DNA of 62,393 nt from Alangreenwoodia sp964438605 (GTDB taxonomy: Bacteria; Bacillota; Clostridia; Peptostreptococcales; Anaerovoracaceae), in the NCBI GenBank assembly GCA_964438605.1, contig CAYTKT010000007.1:1-62393 (forward strand), written 5' to 3'. This document shows, piece by piece, positions 17,828-26,803 of the stretch; positions within the stretch are counted from its first letter, which is position 1, and each line of letters begins with the position of its first letter. A program made the translations under genes and the position numbers. The notes under the pieces are model-generated. The model saw nothing but the letters and a program-made list of their open reading frames with translations. It was not told the DNA's origin and did no database searches.

Positions 17828-18751
17828 ATGAGGCATTTATTGCAGCCCACCGATTTTACGACGGAAGAAATCGGGGAACTGATTTCGGTGGCGGAAGATA
17901 TGAAAGCGCATCCGGAAAAATATGCCCATGTTGCAGATGGAAAGCGGTTGGCGACATGTTTTTACGAGCCAAGCACACGGACAAGACTGAGCTTTGAATC
18001 GGCGATGCTGCGCCTCGGCGGCAGTGTACTGGGATTTGCCGACGCGGATTCTTCCTCCGCATCAAAAGGAGAGAGCGTCGCAGATACGGTGCGTGTTGTG
18101 GGCGTTTACGCGGATATTATCGCTATGCGCCATCCAAAGGAAGGTGCGCCGATGGCGGCGGCTGACAAGTCGCCCGTTCCGATTATCAACGCGGGAGACG
18201 GTGGCCATCAGCATCCGACTCAGACGCTGACAGATCTGCTGACGATTTATTCGGAGAAGGGCCGGCTGAACGATTTAACGATAGGTTTGTGCGGTGACTT
18301 GAAATTTGGCAGAACGGTTCATTCTCTGATCACAGCGCTGATTCGCTATGACAATGTGCGTTTTGTGCTGATTTCCCCTGACGAGCTGCGGATTCCCGAT
18401 TTTGTCAAAAATGATGTTTTGAAAAAAAATGGAATATTATATGAAGAAGTCGACAGCTTAGAAGATGTCATGCCGGGGCTTGATGTTTTATATATGACAA
18501 GGGTTCAGCGCGAGCGTTTTTTTAATGAGGCGGATTACATAAGATTGAAGGACAGGTATATTCTTGACAGAAATAAAATGAAGCTGGCACCGCCAGACAT
18601 GATTGTCATGCATCCGCTGCCGCGTGTTAACGAGATTTCAGTCGAAGTGGATGACGATCCACGGGCAATGTATTTTAAGCAGGCGGAATACGGAGTTTAT
18701 ATTCGGATGGCGCTCATTATGAAACTTTTGGAACTGGAGGCGCCGGAATGA
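17828..18751 (+). CDS. pyrB: Aspartate carbamoyltransferase, catalytic subunit
   Basis: Joins carbamoyl phosphate and aspartate in the first committed step of pyrimidine synthesis. 307 residues, the normal length. Motifs: FYEPSTRTRLSFESA (carbamoyl phosphate binding), HQHPTQTLTDLLTI, and VMHPLPRVNEI near the end. The start at 17828 has AAAAGGAGG nearby; the frame upstream overlaps the MarR gene and is not used. The stop overlaps the pyrI start by 4 bp (ATGA), so the two subunits are translationally coupled and form the allosteric holoenzyme. Confidence 0.97.
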   Translation: MRHLLQPTDFTTEEIGELISVAEDMKAHPEKYAHVADGKRLATCFYEPSTRTRLSFESAMLRLGGSVLGFADADSSSASKGESVADTVRVVGVYADIIAMRHPKEGAPMAAADKSPVPIINAGDGGHQHPTQTLTDLLTIYSEKGRLNDLTIGLCGDLKFGRTVHSLITALIRYDNVRFVLISPDELRIPDFVKNDVLKKNGILYEEVDSLEDVMPGLDVLYMTRVQRERFFNEADYIRLKDRYILDRNKMKLAPPDMIVMHPLPRVNEISVEVDDDPRAMYFKQAEYGVYIRMALIMKLLELEAPE

Positions 18752-19173
18752 TAAATATCAGTGGAATCGAAAACGGCTACGTGATTGATCATATCAAAGC
18801 GGGGAAAAGTCTCGTTATTTACGATCTTCTCGAACTGGACGAATACGATGGCCAGGTGGCGATTATTAAAAATGCCAGAAGTAAAAAGTGGGGGGTCAAG
18901 GACATTATCAAAATAGAAGGGATTGTCGATATTGACCTGGATCTGTTGGGATTTCTCGACGATAATATAACGATCAATATTATCCGCGGCGGTGAAATTA
19001 TCGAGAAGAAGAAACTGAAACTGCCGAAACATATTGTCGGACTCGCAAAGTGCAAGAATCCGCGCTGCATCACATCGGTGGAGCAGGGACTTAAGCATGA
19101 ATTTATTCTCACAGATCCCGAAAACCGAGTTTATCGCTGCAGATATTGCGAAGAGAAGTATGAGGAGGAGTAG
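18748..19173 (+). CDS. pyrI: Aspartate carbamoyltransferase, regulatory subunit
   Basis: Binds nucleotide effectors and bridges PyrB trimers; 141 residues. The N-terminal allosteric domain reads ISGIENGYVIDHIKAGKSL, and the C-terminal zinc domain has CKNPRC (about residue 95) and CRYC (about 132), the four-Cys site that contacts PyrB. The ATG overlaps the pyrB stop. PyrI is known from enterobacteria, archaea and some Clostridia, so its presence implies feedback-controlled pyrimidine synthesis here rather than PyrR-only control. Confidence 0.96.
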   Translation: MINISGIENGYVIDHIKAGKSLVIYDLLELDEYDGQVAIIKNARSKKWGVKDIIKIEGIVDIDLDLLGFLDDNITINIIRGGEIIEKKKLKLPKHIVGLAKCKNPRCITSVEQGLKHEFILTDPENRVYRCRYCEEKYEEE

Positions 19174-19178
19174 ATCAT

Positions 19179-20162
19179 ATGAATTTAAAAGGAAGAAATT
19201 TTCTTAAAATAAAAGATTTTACACCGGAAGAAATCGCGTATTTGATCGATTTGGCAGCCGAGTTGAAGGCAAAGAAGAAAGCAGGCGAGGCAACCGAACT
19301 GTTTCGCGGCAAAAATATCGCGCTGATCTTTGAAAAGACGAGTACGCGGACACGCTGTGCTTTTGAAGTGGCAGGACATGATCTGGGCATGGGCGTGACA
19401 TATCTGGATCCATCGGGTTCGCAGATAGGAAAGAAGGAGAGCATTGCCGATACGGCGCAAGTGCTTGGCCGTATGTTTGACGGCATCGAGTACCGCGGCT
19501 TCGGGCAGGAAATCGTGGAGGAACTTGCGAAATATGCCGGAGTTCCTGTCTGGAACGGGCTGACGAATGAATCGCATCCGACGCAGATTCTTGCCGATTT
19601 TCTGACGATACGTGAGCACTTTGGACATCTGAAGGGTATAAAATTTACATATATGGGAGATGCCCGATATAATATGGGCAATTCTCTGATGGTTGGCTGC
19701 GCGAAAATGGGAATGCATTTTACAGCTTGTACGTCGAAAAAATATTTTCCTGCTCCTGAACTGGTTAAATATTGTGAGAATCTGGCTGCTGAAACGGGCG
19801 GAAGCATCCGACTGACGGAGGACGCCGGTGATGGCACGAAGGGTGCGGACGTGATTTACACGGATGTATGGGTTTCCATGGGTGAGCCTGAGGAAGTCTG
19901 GGCAGAGAGAATTGCGGAATTGAGTCCATATCAGGTCAACCGCAGGGCTATGGAAAATGCGGGGCCGCAGTGCATTTTCATGCATTGTTTGCCGGCGTTC
20001 CACGATCTGAAAACGACGATCGGCGCCGAGATTGAGAAAAAGTTCGGAATCAGAGAAATGGAAGTTACAGATGAGGTTTTCCAGTCTCCTCAATCCGTTG
20101 TATTTGACGAAGCAGAAAACAGGATGCACACCATCAAGGCTGTAATGGCGGCAACACTGTAA
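19179..20162 (+). CDS. argF: Ornithine carbamoyltransferase
   Basis: Forms citrulline from ornithine and carbamoyl phosphate, or runs in reverse in arginine fermentation; 327 residues. Motifs: EKTSTRTRCAFEVA, SHPTQILADFLTI and FMHCLPAFHD, the last carrying the catalytic Cys of this family. It begins 5 bp after pyrI with GAGGAG close by, so it is in the same transcript as pyrB-pyrI. No arginine deiminase or carbamate kinase gene is seen, so whether it acts anabolically or catabolically is open. A terminator follows directly. Confidence 0.96.
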   Translation: MNLKGRNFLKIKDFTPEEIAYLIDLAAELKAKKKAGEATELFRGKNIALIFEKTSTRTRCAFEVAGHDLGMGVTYLDPSGSQIGKKESIADTAQVLGRMFDGIEYRGFGQEIVEELAKYAGVPVWNGLTNESHPTQILADFLTIREHFGHLKGIKFTYMGDARYNMGNSLMVGCAKMGMHFTACTSKKYFPAPELVKYCENLAAETGGSIRLTEDAGDGTKGADVIYTDVWVSMGEPEEVWAERIAELSPYQVNRRAMENAGPQCIFMHCLPAFHDLKTTIGAEIEKKFGIREMEVTDEVFQSPQSVVFDEAENRMHTIKAVMAATL

Positions 20163-20167
20163 TCCGG

Positions 20168-20202
20168 AAGGTGCGCGCGGCAACAGTCGTGCGCACCTTT
20201 TA
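20168..20202 (+). terminator. Terminator after argF
   Basis: AAGGTGCGC pairs with GCGCACCTT, followed by TTATAAAT, six bases after the argF stop. Confidence 0.85.
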
Positions 20203-20370
20203 TAAATATAGTCGCATCAGGACGGGTCTGTATTTTTCAGCATCTGTGGGAGAACATAACCCTTGAAATATTTGCACATTTGCTACTTTTCTACATATTC
20301 CAACCGGGTTTATGCTATACTATTTTAGAAATTTGTTGCAAACATAAAGAGCGGGGATGGGAAAACGCCG

Positions 20371-20580
20371 TTTCTCAGCGAAATGGCTTTCATTACGAGA
20401 CAAAATGTGAGCCGCGTGGCGGAGTGATGATACGTAGTGAAGCGGGACATGGCTTGCGTGGCGGATAATTATACGTAGCGAAATGAATGCGGCCTGTATG
20501 GTAGAGTGGTTTACGCGATAAAGCAAATAGAGGTCTGCATGGCAGAGTGATTCACGCGGCAAGAGAAATCGTTCTGCGCA
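20371..20580 (+). repeat. Degenerate 40-bp tandem repeat between argF and ddl
   Basis: At least four units spaced exactly 40 bp (20411, 20451, 20491, 20531) with a shared pattern of GC-TGCGTGGCGGAGTGAT, then TACGTAG/TTCACGC-like, then an A-rich end. Weaker units may flank them at 20371 and 20571. The period is not a multiple of three, so it is not a coding repeat. It lies in the leader upstream of ddl. Confidence 0.7.
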
Positions 20581-20660
20581 CCGGAGCGGTTGTGCGCGAA
20601 CTGCCGGGGGAAAACTTTTTTCCCATCTCCATGGAAAATTTGGAAAAAGGAGCGACTGTG

Positions 20661-21755
20661 ATGGAAAAACTGGGTATTATTTTTGGAGGAAAATCGGGCG
20701 AATATGAAGTTTCGCTGTTATCCGCAGCGTCTGTCATCGAGGTGATAGACAGGTCAAAATATGAAGTTGTGCTGATCGGCATCACGCGTGACGGGCGCTG
20801 GTATCTGTACGATGGCCCTGTCGAAAAGATAAAATCAGACGAATGGGAAGAAATCGCCGTCAGAGCGCTGGCGGAGCATCCGGAAAAGTATGATTTTTCC
20901 ATTATAGGGGCCGGAGGCAGGTCATTGAAGGATTTGATCGATTTTGCGCTCCTGATTGTTCACGGTACATATTGCGAGGACGGCAAACTTCAGGGCCTTC
21001 TTGAGATGGCCGATGTTCCTTACGGCGGATGTGGCGTCACGGCGTCGGCGGCTGCTATGGATAAGATCATCGCCAAGGAATTGTTTATTAGAGCCGGAAT
21101 CCCGGTATGTCCGTATGTCGTGGCGACTGCGGAGGAATTTGAGCGCGAGCCGGCAGCTGTGATGGCCGAAATCGAATCAAAGCTCAAGTATCCGATTTAT
21201 GTAAAGCCTGCAAATCAGGGATCCAGCGTGGGTATTTCTAAGGTGACGGAGAGAACTGAGCTTGCTGATGCAATGCGGTATGCGGCTCAGTTTGACAGAA
21301 GAATTCTGGTGGAAAGCGGAATTAACTGTAGGGAGATCGAAACAGCAGTCTTGGGAAACGAGGACGTGCAGGTGAGTGTCACAGGAGAAGTGATCGCGAC
21401 AGAAGATTTTTATGATTATAATGCGAAATATGTGAATGACGGAAAACCGAAAATGAAGATTCCAGCTGATATTCCGCAGAATGTTTCGGACACGATCCGC
21501 GATTATGCGGTCAGAGGGTTTCGCGCTCTGGACGGTGCGGGTTTTGCCAGATGTGATTTTTTCATCGACAAAGAAAGCGGTCAGATTTATCTCAATGAGA
21601 TTAATACGCTGCCGGGATTTACGTCTTTCAGCATGTTTCCGCAGCTTTGGGAGCATACGGGTTCGCGGTACGCAGATACTATCGAAAGGATAATAGAATT
21701 AGGCTATGAAAGATATAATGCTCAAAATCGTCGGAAGACAGGTCGACAGATATGA
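20661..21755 (+). CDS. ddl: D-alanine--D-alanine ligase
   Basis: ATP-grasp enzyme that makes the D-Ala-D-Ala dipeptide for peptidoglycan; 364 residues. Start chosen at 20661: AAAAGGAG lies 9 bases upstream and the family begins MEKLGIIFGGKSGEYEVSLL. Other motifs: IVHGTYCEDGKLQGLLEM, YVKPANQGSSVGISKV (ATP-grasp lysine loop), ARCDFFIDKESGQIYLNEIN and TLPGFTSFSMFP near the end. It overlaps the downstream YwiB-like gene. It looks like an ordinary Ddl; nothing points to a vancomycin-resistance ligase. Confidence 0.95.
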   Translation: MEKLGIIFGGKSGEYEVSLLSAASVIEVIDRSKYEVVLIGITRDGRWYLYDGPVEKIKSDEWEEIAVRALAEHPEKYDFSIIGAGGRSLKDLIDFALLIVHGTYCEDGKLQGLLEMADVPYGGCGVTASAAAMDKIIAKELFIRAGIPVCPYVVATAEEFEREPAAVMAEIESKLKYPIYVKPANQGSSVGISKVTERTELADAMRYAAQFDRRILVESGINCREIETAVLGNEDVQVSVTGEVIATEDFYDYNAKYVNDGKPKMKIPADIPQNVSDTIRDYAVRGFRALDGAGFARCDFFIDKESGQIYLNEINTLPGFTSFSMFPQLWEHTGSRYADTIERIIELGYERYNAQNRRKTGRQI

Positions 21756-22188
21756 TGAAGCAGCTGGTGAAGCGGTGGAATTTATGACGGAAGGAAAGGC
21801 TTATCAGAAGGGCGATGCCACGTATATCGTCTATGAGGAAAGTGAAATGTCGGGCATGGTCGGCGTTAAGACAGCGCTGCGCATCGGCGGAGACGGATCG
21901 GTGCGAATGAAGCGTTTTGGAAACGGTGTTATGCTGGATACGGTCATGGAATTTCATCAGGGCGAGCGTTTTAACAGTATTTATGAGACGCCGTACGGCG
22001 CTTTCAGGATGGAAGTTTTGACGAATAAAATTGTAAATGAATTAGAACCGGAAAAATTTACCGGAAATCTGTTTATTGATTATGATATTGCGCTGAAAGG
22101 CCTTTCGGAAACGAGGACGTTGCTCAATATCGAGGTTACGGAAATCGAAAAAGGTATTTCCGGGCAGACGGCCGGAAGTATAAATTAA
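21706..22188 (+). CDS. DUF1934/YwiB-like beta-barrel protein
   Basis: Small cytoplasmic protein of 160 residues of the DUF1934 family (B. subtilis YwiB), predicted to form a lipocalin-like barrel. Typical features: an N-terminal VGRQVD segment, FMTEGKAYQKGDATYIVYEESEMSG, and a C-terminal NLFIDYDIALKGL. The gene overlaps the ddl 3' end by 50 bp; an internal ATG at 21718 would shorten the overlap only to 38 bp. The overlap implies coupled translation with ddl. The function of the family is unknown; a link to envelope metabolism is inferred from position only. Confidence 0.85.
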   Translation: MKDIMLKIVGRQVDRYDEAAGEAVEFMTEGKAYQKGDATYIVYEESEMSGMVGVKTALRIGGDGSVRMKRFGNGVMLDTVMEFHQGERFNSIYETPYGAFRMEVLTNKIVNELEPEKFTGNLFIDYDIALKGLSETRTLLNIEVTEIEKGISGQTAGSIN

Positions 22189-22240
22189 AAGTATATGGGA
22201 TTTCCGGAATATTAAAAAATAAAAGTAAACTAATAGGATT

Positions 22241-22266
22241 TCTGGCTGTTCGCCAGACAGCTTTTT
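22241..22266 (+). terminator. Weak terminator after YwiB-like gene
   Basis: TCTGGC pairs with GCCAGA, or GCTGT with ACAGC, followed by TTTTTC. A further strong hairpin (11 bp plus CCGCC/GGCGG) stands at about 22269-22314 but without a T run. Confidence 0.45.
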
Positions 22267-22563
22267 CAGGTGTCGTCGTTCTGACCGCCGGGAAGGCGGC
22301 CGCAACGACGGCACAGGAACAGAGTTTCGCGCGCTTTATGGAGGTATTTTTCAGGATTGCTGTGTAGTTTATACAGAAAAGCATTGTTTTTTCGTCGAAG
22401 CGTTGAAAAAAGCGTGTCAGATCGGCATACGCATAATTGATAATACGTAACACGGCGCGGCATATTTATTTATTTCATTTTATTACCCATTTAGTTATAT
22501 TTAGAACGGATTGTCACACGGAACACTGAAATTTGAACCATATTTAGTTAGGAGGACTGGTAA

Positions 22564-23697
22564 ATGAACAAAAATGAGCTTATCCGGCTCAGCGGCATCG
22601 TAAAAAAGTACGATAATGAAACAGTATTAAAGTCGCTAAACTTATCCGTCAATGAAGGTGAATTCGTGACGCTGCTCGGCCCGTCGGGCTGCGGCAAAAC
22701 GACGACGCTGCGATTGATCGGAGGCTTTGAGAAACCAGACGAAGGAGATATTTTCTTTGGTTCTCAGAGAATAAATGACGTTCCGCCGAACAAGAGAAAT
22801 ATAAATACAGTATTTCAGAAATACGCGCTTTTTCCGCATCTGAATGTGGAGCAGAATGTTGCTTTCGGGCTGAATGTCCGAAAAGTTGACAAAAAGGAAA
22901 CCGCCCGCCGCGTGGAGGAAATGCTGGAACTTGTAAATCTCAAGGGATTCGGGAAACGTGATGTTACGTCGCTTTCGGGAGGGCAGCAACAGCGCGTCGC
23001 TATCGCACGCGCCATTATTCAGCATCCAAAGCTTCTGCTGCTGGACGAGCCTCTTGGCGCCCTCGACCTCAAGCTGCGCAAGGAGATGCAGGTGGAGCTT
23101 AAAAAGCTGCACGAAAGGCTGAAACTGACGTTCATTTACGTTACACACGATCAGGAAGAAGCGCTGACCATGTCGGACACCGTCATCGTTATGAATCAGG
23201 GAGAAATATTGCAGCAAGGCACGCCGATCGACATTTATAACGAACCGGCAAACGCTTTTGTCGCTGATTTTATCGGCGAGAGCAATATTATTCCGGGCCG
23301 CATGAAGCAGGATAAGATCATTGAATTTCTGGGCACTGTTTATGACTGCGTTGACACGGGGTTTGCAAAAAACGAACCGGTAGATGTCGTCATTCGTCCG
23401 GAGGATATCGTTCTTCTCGACAGCGGAGCGTCTTCGACACAACCATCGGACAGACTGATCCGCGGACGTGTTCAGACGTGCCTTTTTAAAGGTGTTCATT
23501 ACGAGATGCTGATTGAAACAGAGGGATTTACGTTTATGGCTCATTCCACGGTAGCAAGTCCTGTGGGTGCGGAAAAATTTGTTGACGTAGAGCCCGATAA
23601 CATACATATTATGAAAAAAAGTGAATTCGTTACTCAAAGCGAGCTAAGCCATATGAGGGAACAGGATCTGTCTGCTCCGAAAGAGGAGGAAGACTGA
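22564..23697 (+). CDS. potA: Spermidine/putrescine ABC transporter ATP-binding protein
   Basis: Energises polyamine uptake; 377 residues. Walker A GPSGCGKTT (about residue 40), Q-loop FQKYALFPHL, signature LSGGQQQRVAIARA, Walker B LLLLDEPLGALDLKLR, H-loop YVTHDQEEALT. The C-terminal third is a TOBE-type domain (VVIRPEDI and following). GGAGG lies just upstream of the ATG. Its last base overlaps the potB start, so it is the first gene of a four-gene operon, potABCD. A region of about 370 bp without genes precedes it. Confidence 0.95.
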   Translation: MNKNELIRLSGIVKKYDNETVLKSLNLSVNEGEFVTLLGPSGCGKTTTLRLIGGFEKPDEGDIFFGSQRINDVPPNKRNINTVFQKYALFPHLNVEQNVAFGLNVRKVDKKETARRVEEMLELVNLKGFGKRDVTSLSGGQQQRVAIARAIIQHPKLLLLDEPLGALDLKLRKEMQVELKKLHERLKLTFIYVTHDQEEALTMSDTVIVMNQGEILQQGTPIDIYNEPANAFVADFIGESNIIPGRMKQDKIIEFLGTVYDCVDTGFAKNEPVDVVIRPEDIVLLDSGASSTQPSDRLIRGRVQTCLFKGVHYEMLIETEGFTFMAHSTVASPVGAEKFVDVEPDNIHIMKKSEFVTQSELSHMREQDLSAPKEEED

Positions 23698-24518
23698 TGA
23701 AAGGAAATAAAATTTTCGCATTCCCATATGTATTGTGGCTCGTTTTGTTCACGGTCATTCCACTGTTCATCGTTGTTTATTTTGCGTTTACCGACAGCAC
23801 GGGAGACCTGACACTGGCGAATTTCTCATATATGCCGAGATATGCCTCTGTTTTCTGGCGTTCCTTTGTCCTCGCCATTATTTCTACGGTGATCTGTCTC
23901 GTTTTGGGCTATCCGCTGGCATATTTTATGTCAAAGCTTAAACCGAAGCATCAGACGATTGCCATGATTTTAATCATGTTGCCGATGTGGATGAACTTTC
24001 TTGTCCGCACGTATGCATGGCTTACAATTTTGGAGAACAATGGACTTTTAAACAATTTTCTCGGCTGGCTCCACCTGCCGACGCTGTCAATCATTAACAC
24101 ACCTGTGGCTGTAGGATTAGGCATGGTATACAATTACCTGCCGTTTATGATTCTGCCGATTTACACGACGATGACGAAAATGGATGCGTCGCTGATTGAG
24201 GCAGCGCAGGATATGGGTGCCAGCGAGCGCCAGGTTTTCACAAAAGTCATATTCCCGCTGTCGATTCCCGGTGTCCTGTCGGGTATTATCATGGTATTTG
24301 TGCCGGCTGTCAGCACATTCGTCATCTCGAAGATTCTCGGCGGCGGCGCAAATATGCTAGTAGGCGACCTGATCGAGATGCAGTTCCTCGGCAGCACGTA
24401 TAACGCGAATATGGGCGCGGCTATTTCTCTTGTCATGATGCTCGTCATCATGGTATTTATCTGGCTTACCGGAAAGATTGATAAGAATGATGAGGGAGAG
24501 AGGAGCGTGCTGTTGTGA
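23697..24518 (+). CDS. potB: Spermidine/putrescine ABC transporter permease
   Basis: Inner-membrane channel subunit, 273 residues with six hydrophobic spans. The EAA-type loop that contacts the ATPase reads EAAQDMGASERQVFTKVIFPLSIPG (about residues 165-190, quoted in part). It begins on the last base of potA and overlaps potC by 4 bp. Pairs with PotC to form the heterodimeric channel. Confidence 0.94.
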   Translation: MKGNKIFAFPYVLWLVLFTVIPLFIVVYFAFTDSTGDLTLANFSYMPRYASVFWRSFVLAIISTVICLVLGYPLAYFMSKLKPKHQTIAMILIMLPMWMNFLVRTYAWLTILENNGLLNNFLGWLHLPTLSIINTPVAVGLGMVYNYLPFMILPIYTTMTKMDASLIEAAQDMGASERQVFTKVIFPLSIPGVLSGIIMVFVPAVSTFVISKILGGGANMLVGDLIEMQFLGSTYNANMGAAISLVMMLVIMVFIWLTGKIDKNDEGERSVLL

Positions 24519-25330
24519 GAAAGTATATCGGAAAAATTTATATGGGGCTGATTTTTCTGTTCATGTACGCGCCGATTTTTTTATTGATGGTTTTTTCGTT
24601 CAACAGCACAAAAAGCCGCTCTGTCTGGACAGGATTTTCCCTGCGCTGGTATCAGCAGTTATTCAGTAATTCGGAAATTCTTCATTCTATCCGGATTACG
24701 CTGGAAGTAGCCGTTATAGCGTCTCTCGTTTCGACAGTTCTCGGAACGACAGCAGCCCTCGGCATTTTCGCGATGAAAAAATATCCGAGAAAGCTGACGA
24801 TGGCAGTCAATAATATCCCGACGATGAATCCCGATATCATTATGGGTGTTTCGTTGATGCTACTGTTTATCTTTTTTTCCCAGACGTTCCATATGCGTGC
24901 TTTTAATCTTGGATTTCTGACACTTTTGCTGGCGCATATCACGTTTGATACGCCTTATGTGCTGCTGAGTGTCATGCCGAAGCTTCGCCAGATGGACAAG
25001 CGGCAGTATGAGGCCGCCCTTGATTTGGGAGCCAGCAATATGCAGACATTTTTTAAGATAGTCCTGCCTCAAATTACCACGGGGATCGTTACGGGGATGA
25101 TCATGGCGTTTACATTGTCATTAGACGATGTGGTAGTAAGTTACTTTACTTCGGGGCCGACGACTCAGACTCTCGGAGTACTCATCTTCGGCATGACGAA
25201 GAAACGGATCAGTCCGGAGATCAACGCACTTTGTACGCTGATGTTTGTAGTAGTTCTGCTTCTCCTGATCGTCATAAATCTAAGGGAGCTGCGCGCTGAA
25301 AAAGAACGGGAAAGGAATGAATCAAGATGA
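24515..25330 (+). CDS. potC: Spermidine/putrescine ABC transporter permease
   Basis: Second channel subunit, 271 residues, six hydrophobic spans. The EAA-like loop is YEAALDLGASNMQTFFKIVL (about residues 165-185), followed by IMAFTLSLDDVVVSYFTSGP, a PotC hallmark. A GTG start at 24515 overlaps the potB stop by 4 bp, and the stop overlaps potD by 4 bp, so all four pot genes are translationally linked. Confidence 0.93.
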   Translation: MRKYIGKIYMGLIFLFMYAPIFLLMVFSFNSTKSRSVWTGFSLRWYQQLFSNSEILHSIRITLEVAVIASLVSTVLGTTAALGIFAMKKYPRKLTMAVNNIPTMNPDIIMGVSLMLLFIFFSQTFHMRAFNLGFLTLLLAHITFDTPYVLLSVMPKLRQMDKRQYEAALDLGASNMQTFFKIVLPQITTGIVTGMIMAFTLSLDDVVVSYFTSGPTTQTLGVLIFGMTKKRISPEINALCTLMFVVVLLLLIVINLRELRAEKERERNESR

Positions 25331-26550
25331 AAACTATGGATTACGACCGTATCGGGCACGGAACGGACGGATCGTTTGGAGGATTTCGGAAAAAAAACTT
25401 TGAAAGAGGAAGATTGGAAGAAAGCGGTCTGGAGAAAAACGGTTTTAAGAAAAATGTTTTGAAAAAGCGGGGAAGGGCATCGCTGTCACTGCTGAGCGTT
25501 ATGCTTGCGGTTCTCCTTATCGCTGGAGGGTGTATCTGTCTTGCGGGCTGCGGCGCCGGAGATCCGTCCGAGACGATCAACGTGTTTAACTGGGGTGAAT
25601 ATATAGATCCGGACCTGATTGACGAATTTGAGGAAGAAACGGGAATCACCGTCAATTACACGACGGTGGCCACCTGCGAGGAAATGTACGCAAAGATGAA
25701 GGCGGGCGGTGTTTCTTATGATATCGTGGTACCGTCGGATTATATGGTGGCTCGGATGGCTGAGGAAGGTATGCTTGAAGAAATCGACTGGGATAATGTT
25801 CCGAACGCAAAATATATCGACCAGAAGTTTTTGAATCCGGAGTACGATCCGGAGGGAAAATATTCTGTACCGTACCAGTGGGGCACGGTAGCTATTATCT
25901 ATAACAAGGATATGGTAGACGAAGAGGACCTGACGGGCTGGGAAGTCCTCTGGAACGAAAAGTACGCAGGAAATATCCTGATGTTTGACAATTCGAGAGA
26001 CGCCATTGGCGTTGCATTGAAGGAACTTGGATATTCTTATAATACGACGGACGAAAATCAGCTGAGGGAGGCGGCAGACCTGCTGAAGAAACAAAAACCG
26101 CTGGTGCAGGCGTATGTCATGGACCAGATTTTTGATAAAATGGAAAACGGTGAGGCGGCGCTGGCGTCTTATTACACTGGCGACTATTACCTGATGCTCA
26201 GCGAGTTGGGCGACGACAGTGACGTCAATCTCGGTCTCTTTAAACCGGATGAAGGCAGCAATCTCTATGTGGACGCCATGTGTATTCCAAAGGAGGCGCC
26301 GAATAAGGATGGCGCCGAGAAGTTTATCGACTTTATGCTACGCCCTGAGATTATGGCACGAAACACCGAGTGGATCAGCTATGCGACTGCGGAAAATGCC
26401 GCGCGTGAGCTTTTGCCGGATGAAATGAAGAATAATACGGATATGTATCCGTCAGCAGAAGATCTGGCAAATTATGAGACGTTTACGAACCTGCCGGAAA
26501 ATATCCGCACGTTGTATGACGAGTTGTGGACGTCGATTCTGAGTTCGTGA
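25327..26550 (+). CDS. potD: Spermidine/putrescine-binding lipoprotein
   Basis: Extracellular polyamine-binding protein, 407 residues. Lipobox LAGC (Cys at about residue 76) follows the hydrophobic stretch LLSVMLAVLLIAGGCICL. The mature part starts with the PotD signature INVFNWGEYIDPDLIDEFEEE and contains YDIVVPSDYMVARM. Odd point: about 50 mostly basic residues precede the hydrophobic core, far longer than a normal signal peptide n-region. The ATG overlaps potC in the usual coupled way, but a later non-ATG start (for example TTG near 25457) could also be used. Confidence 0.93.
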   Translation: MKTMDYDRIGHGTDGSFGGFRKKNFERGRLEESGLEKNGFKKNVLKKRGRASLSLLSVMLAVLLIAGGCICLAGCGAGDPSETINVFNWGEYIDPDLIDEFEEETGITVNYTTVATCEEMYAKMKAGGVSYDIVVPSDYMVARMAEEGMLEEIDWDNVPNAKYIDQKFLNPEYDPEGKYSVPYQWGTVAIIYNKDMVDEEDLTGWEVLWNEKYAGNILMFDNSRDAIGVALKELGYSYNTTDENQLREAADLLKKQKPLVQAYVMDQIFDKMENGEAALASYYTGDYYLMLSELGDDSDVNLGLFKPDEGSNLYVDAMCIPKEAPNKDGAEKFIDFMLRPEIMARNTEWISYATAENAARELLPDEMKNNTDMYPSAEDLANYETFTNLPENIRTLYDELWTSILSS

Positions 26551-26777
26551 AGAAGCTGTTTTGAAAATAGAGATAAATTTAAAATTATAAGTTTACATTT
26601 TATTTCATGAAAAGTGTTAATTATGAGATAAATATACTAACTGTATCTTTCTGTATCTTTAAAAAAGATTGCTTTAAAGCGATTTAAAGATGCGGCGAAG
26701 ATGAGCGGAATAAAATGGAAAATGAATATGCAAAGAACGAAAGATCAAGGAAAGACGGAAAATTAGAGAAAAAAAGA

Positions 26778-26803
26778 GATGCCGGATGATGGAATCCGGC
26801 ATC
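26778..26803 (+). terminator. Hairpin downstream of potD
   Basis: GATGCCGGAT pairs exactly with ATCCGGCATC around GATGGA, then GTTCTGATTT. The T tract is weak. Confidence 0.6.

Noticed and set aside
19185..20183. 332-codon minus-strand frame
   Set aside because: Antisense to argF, whose motifs are unambiguous.
20371..20580. CRISPR array
   Set aside because: The 40-bp units are contiguous and diverged; there are no constant repeats with variable spacers and no cas genes.
20661..21755. Vancomycin-resistance type ligase
   Set aside because: No vanH/vanX neighbours, and the sequence reads as a housekeeping Ddl.
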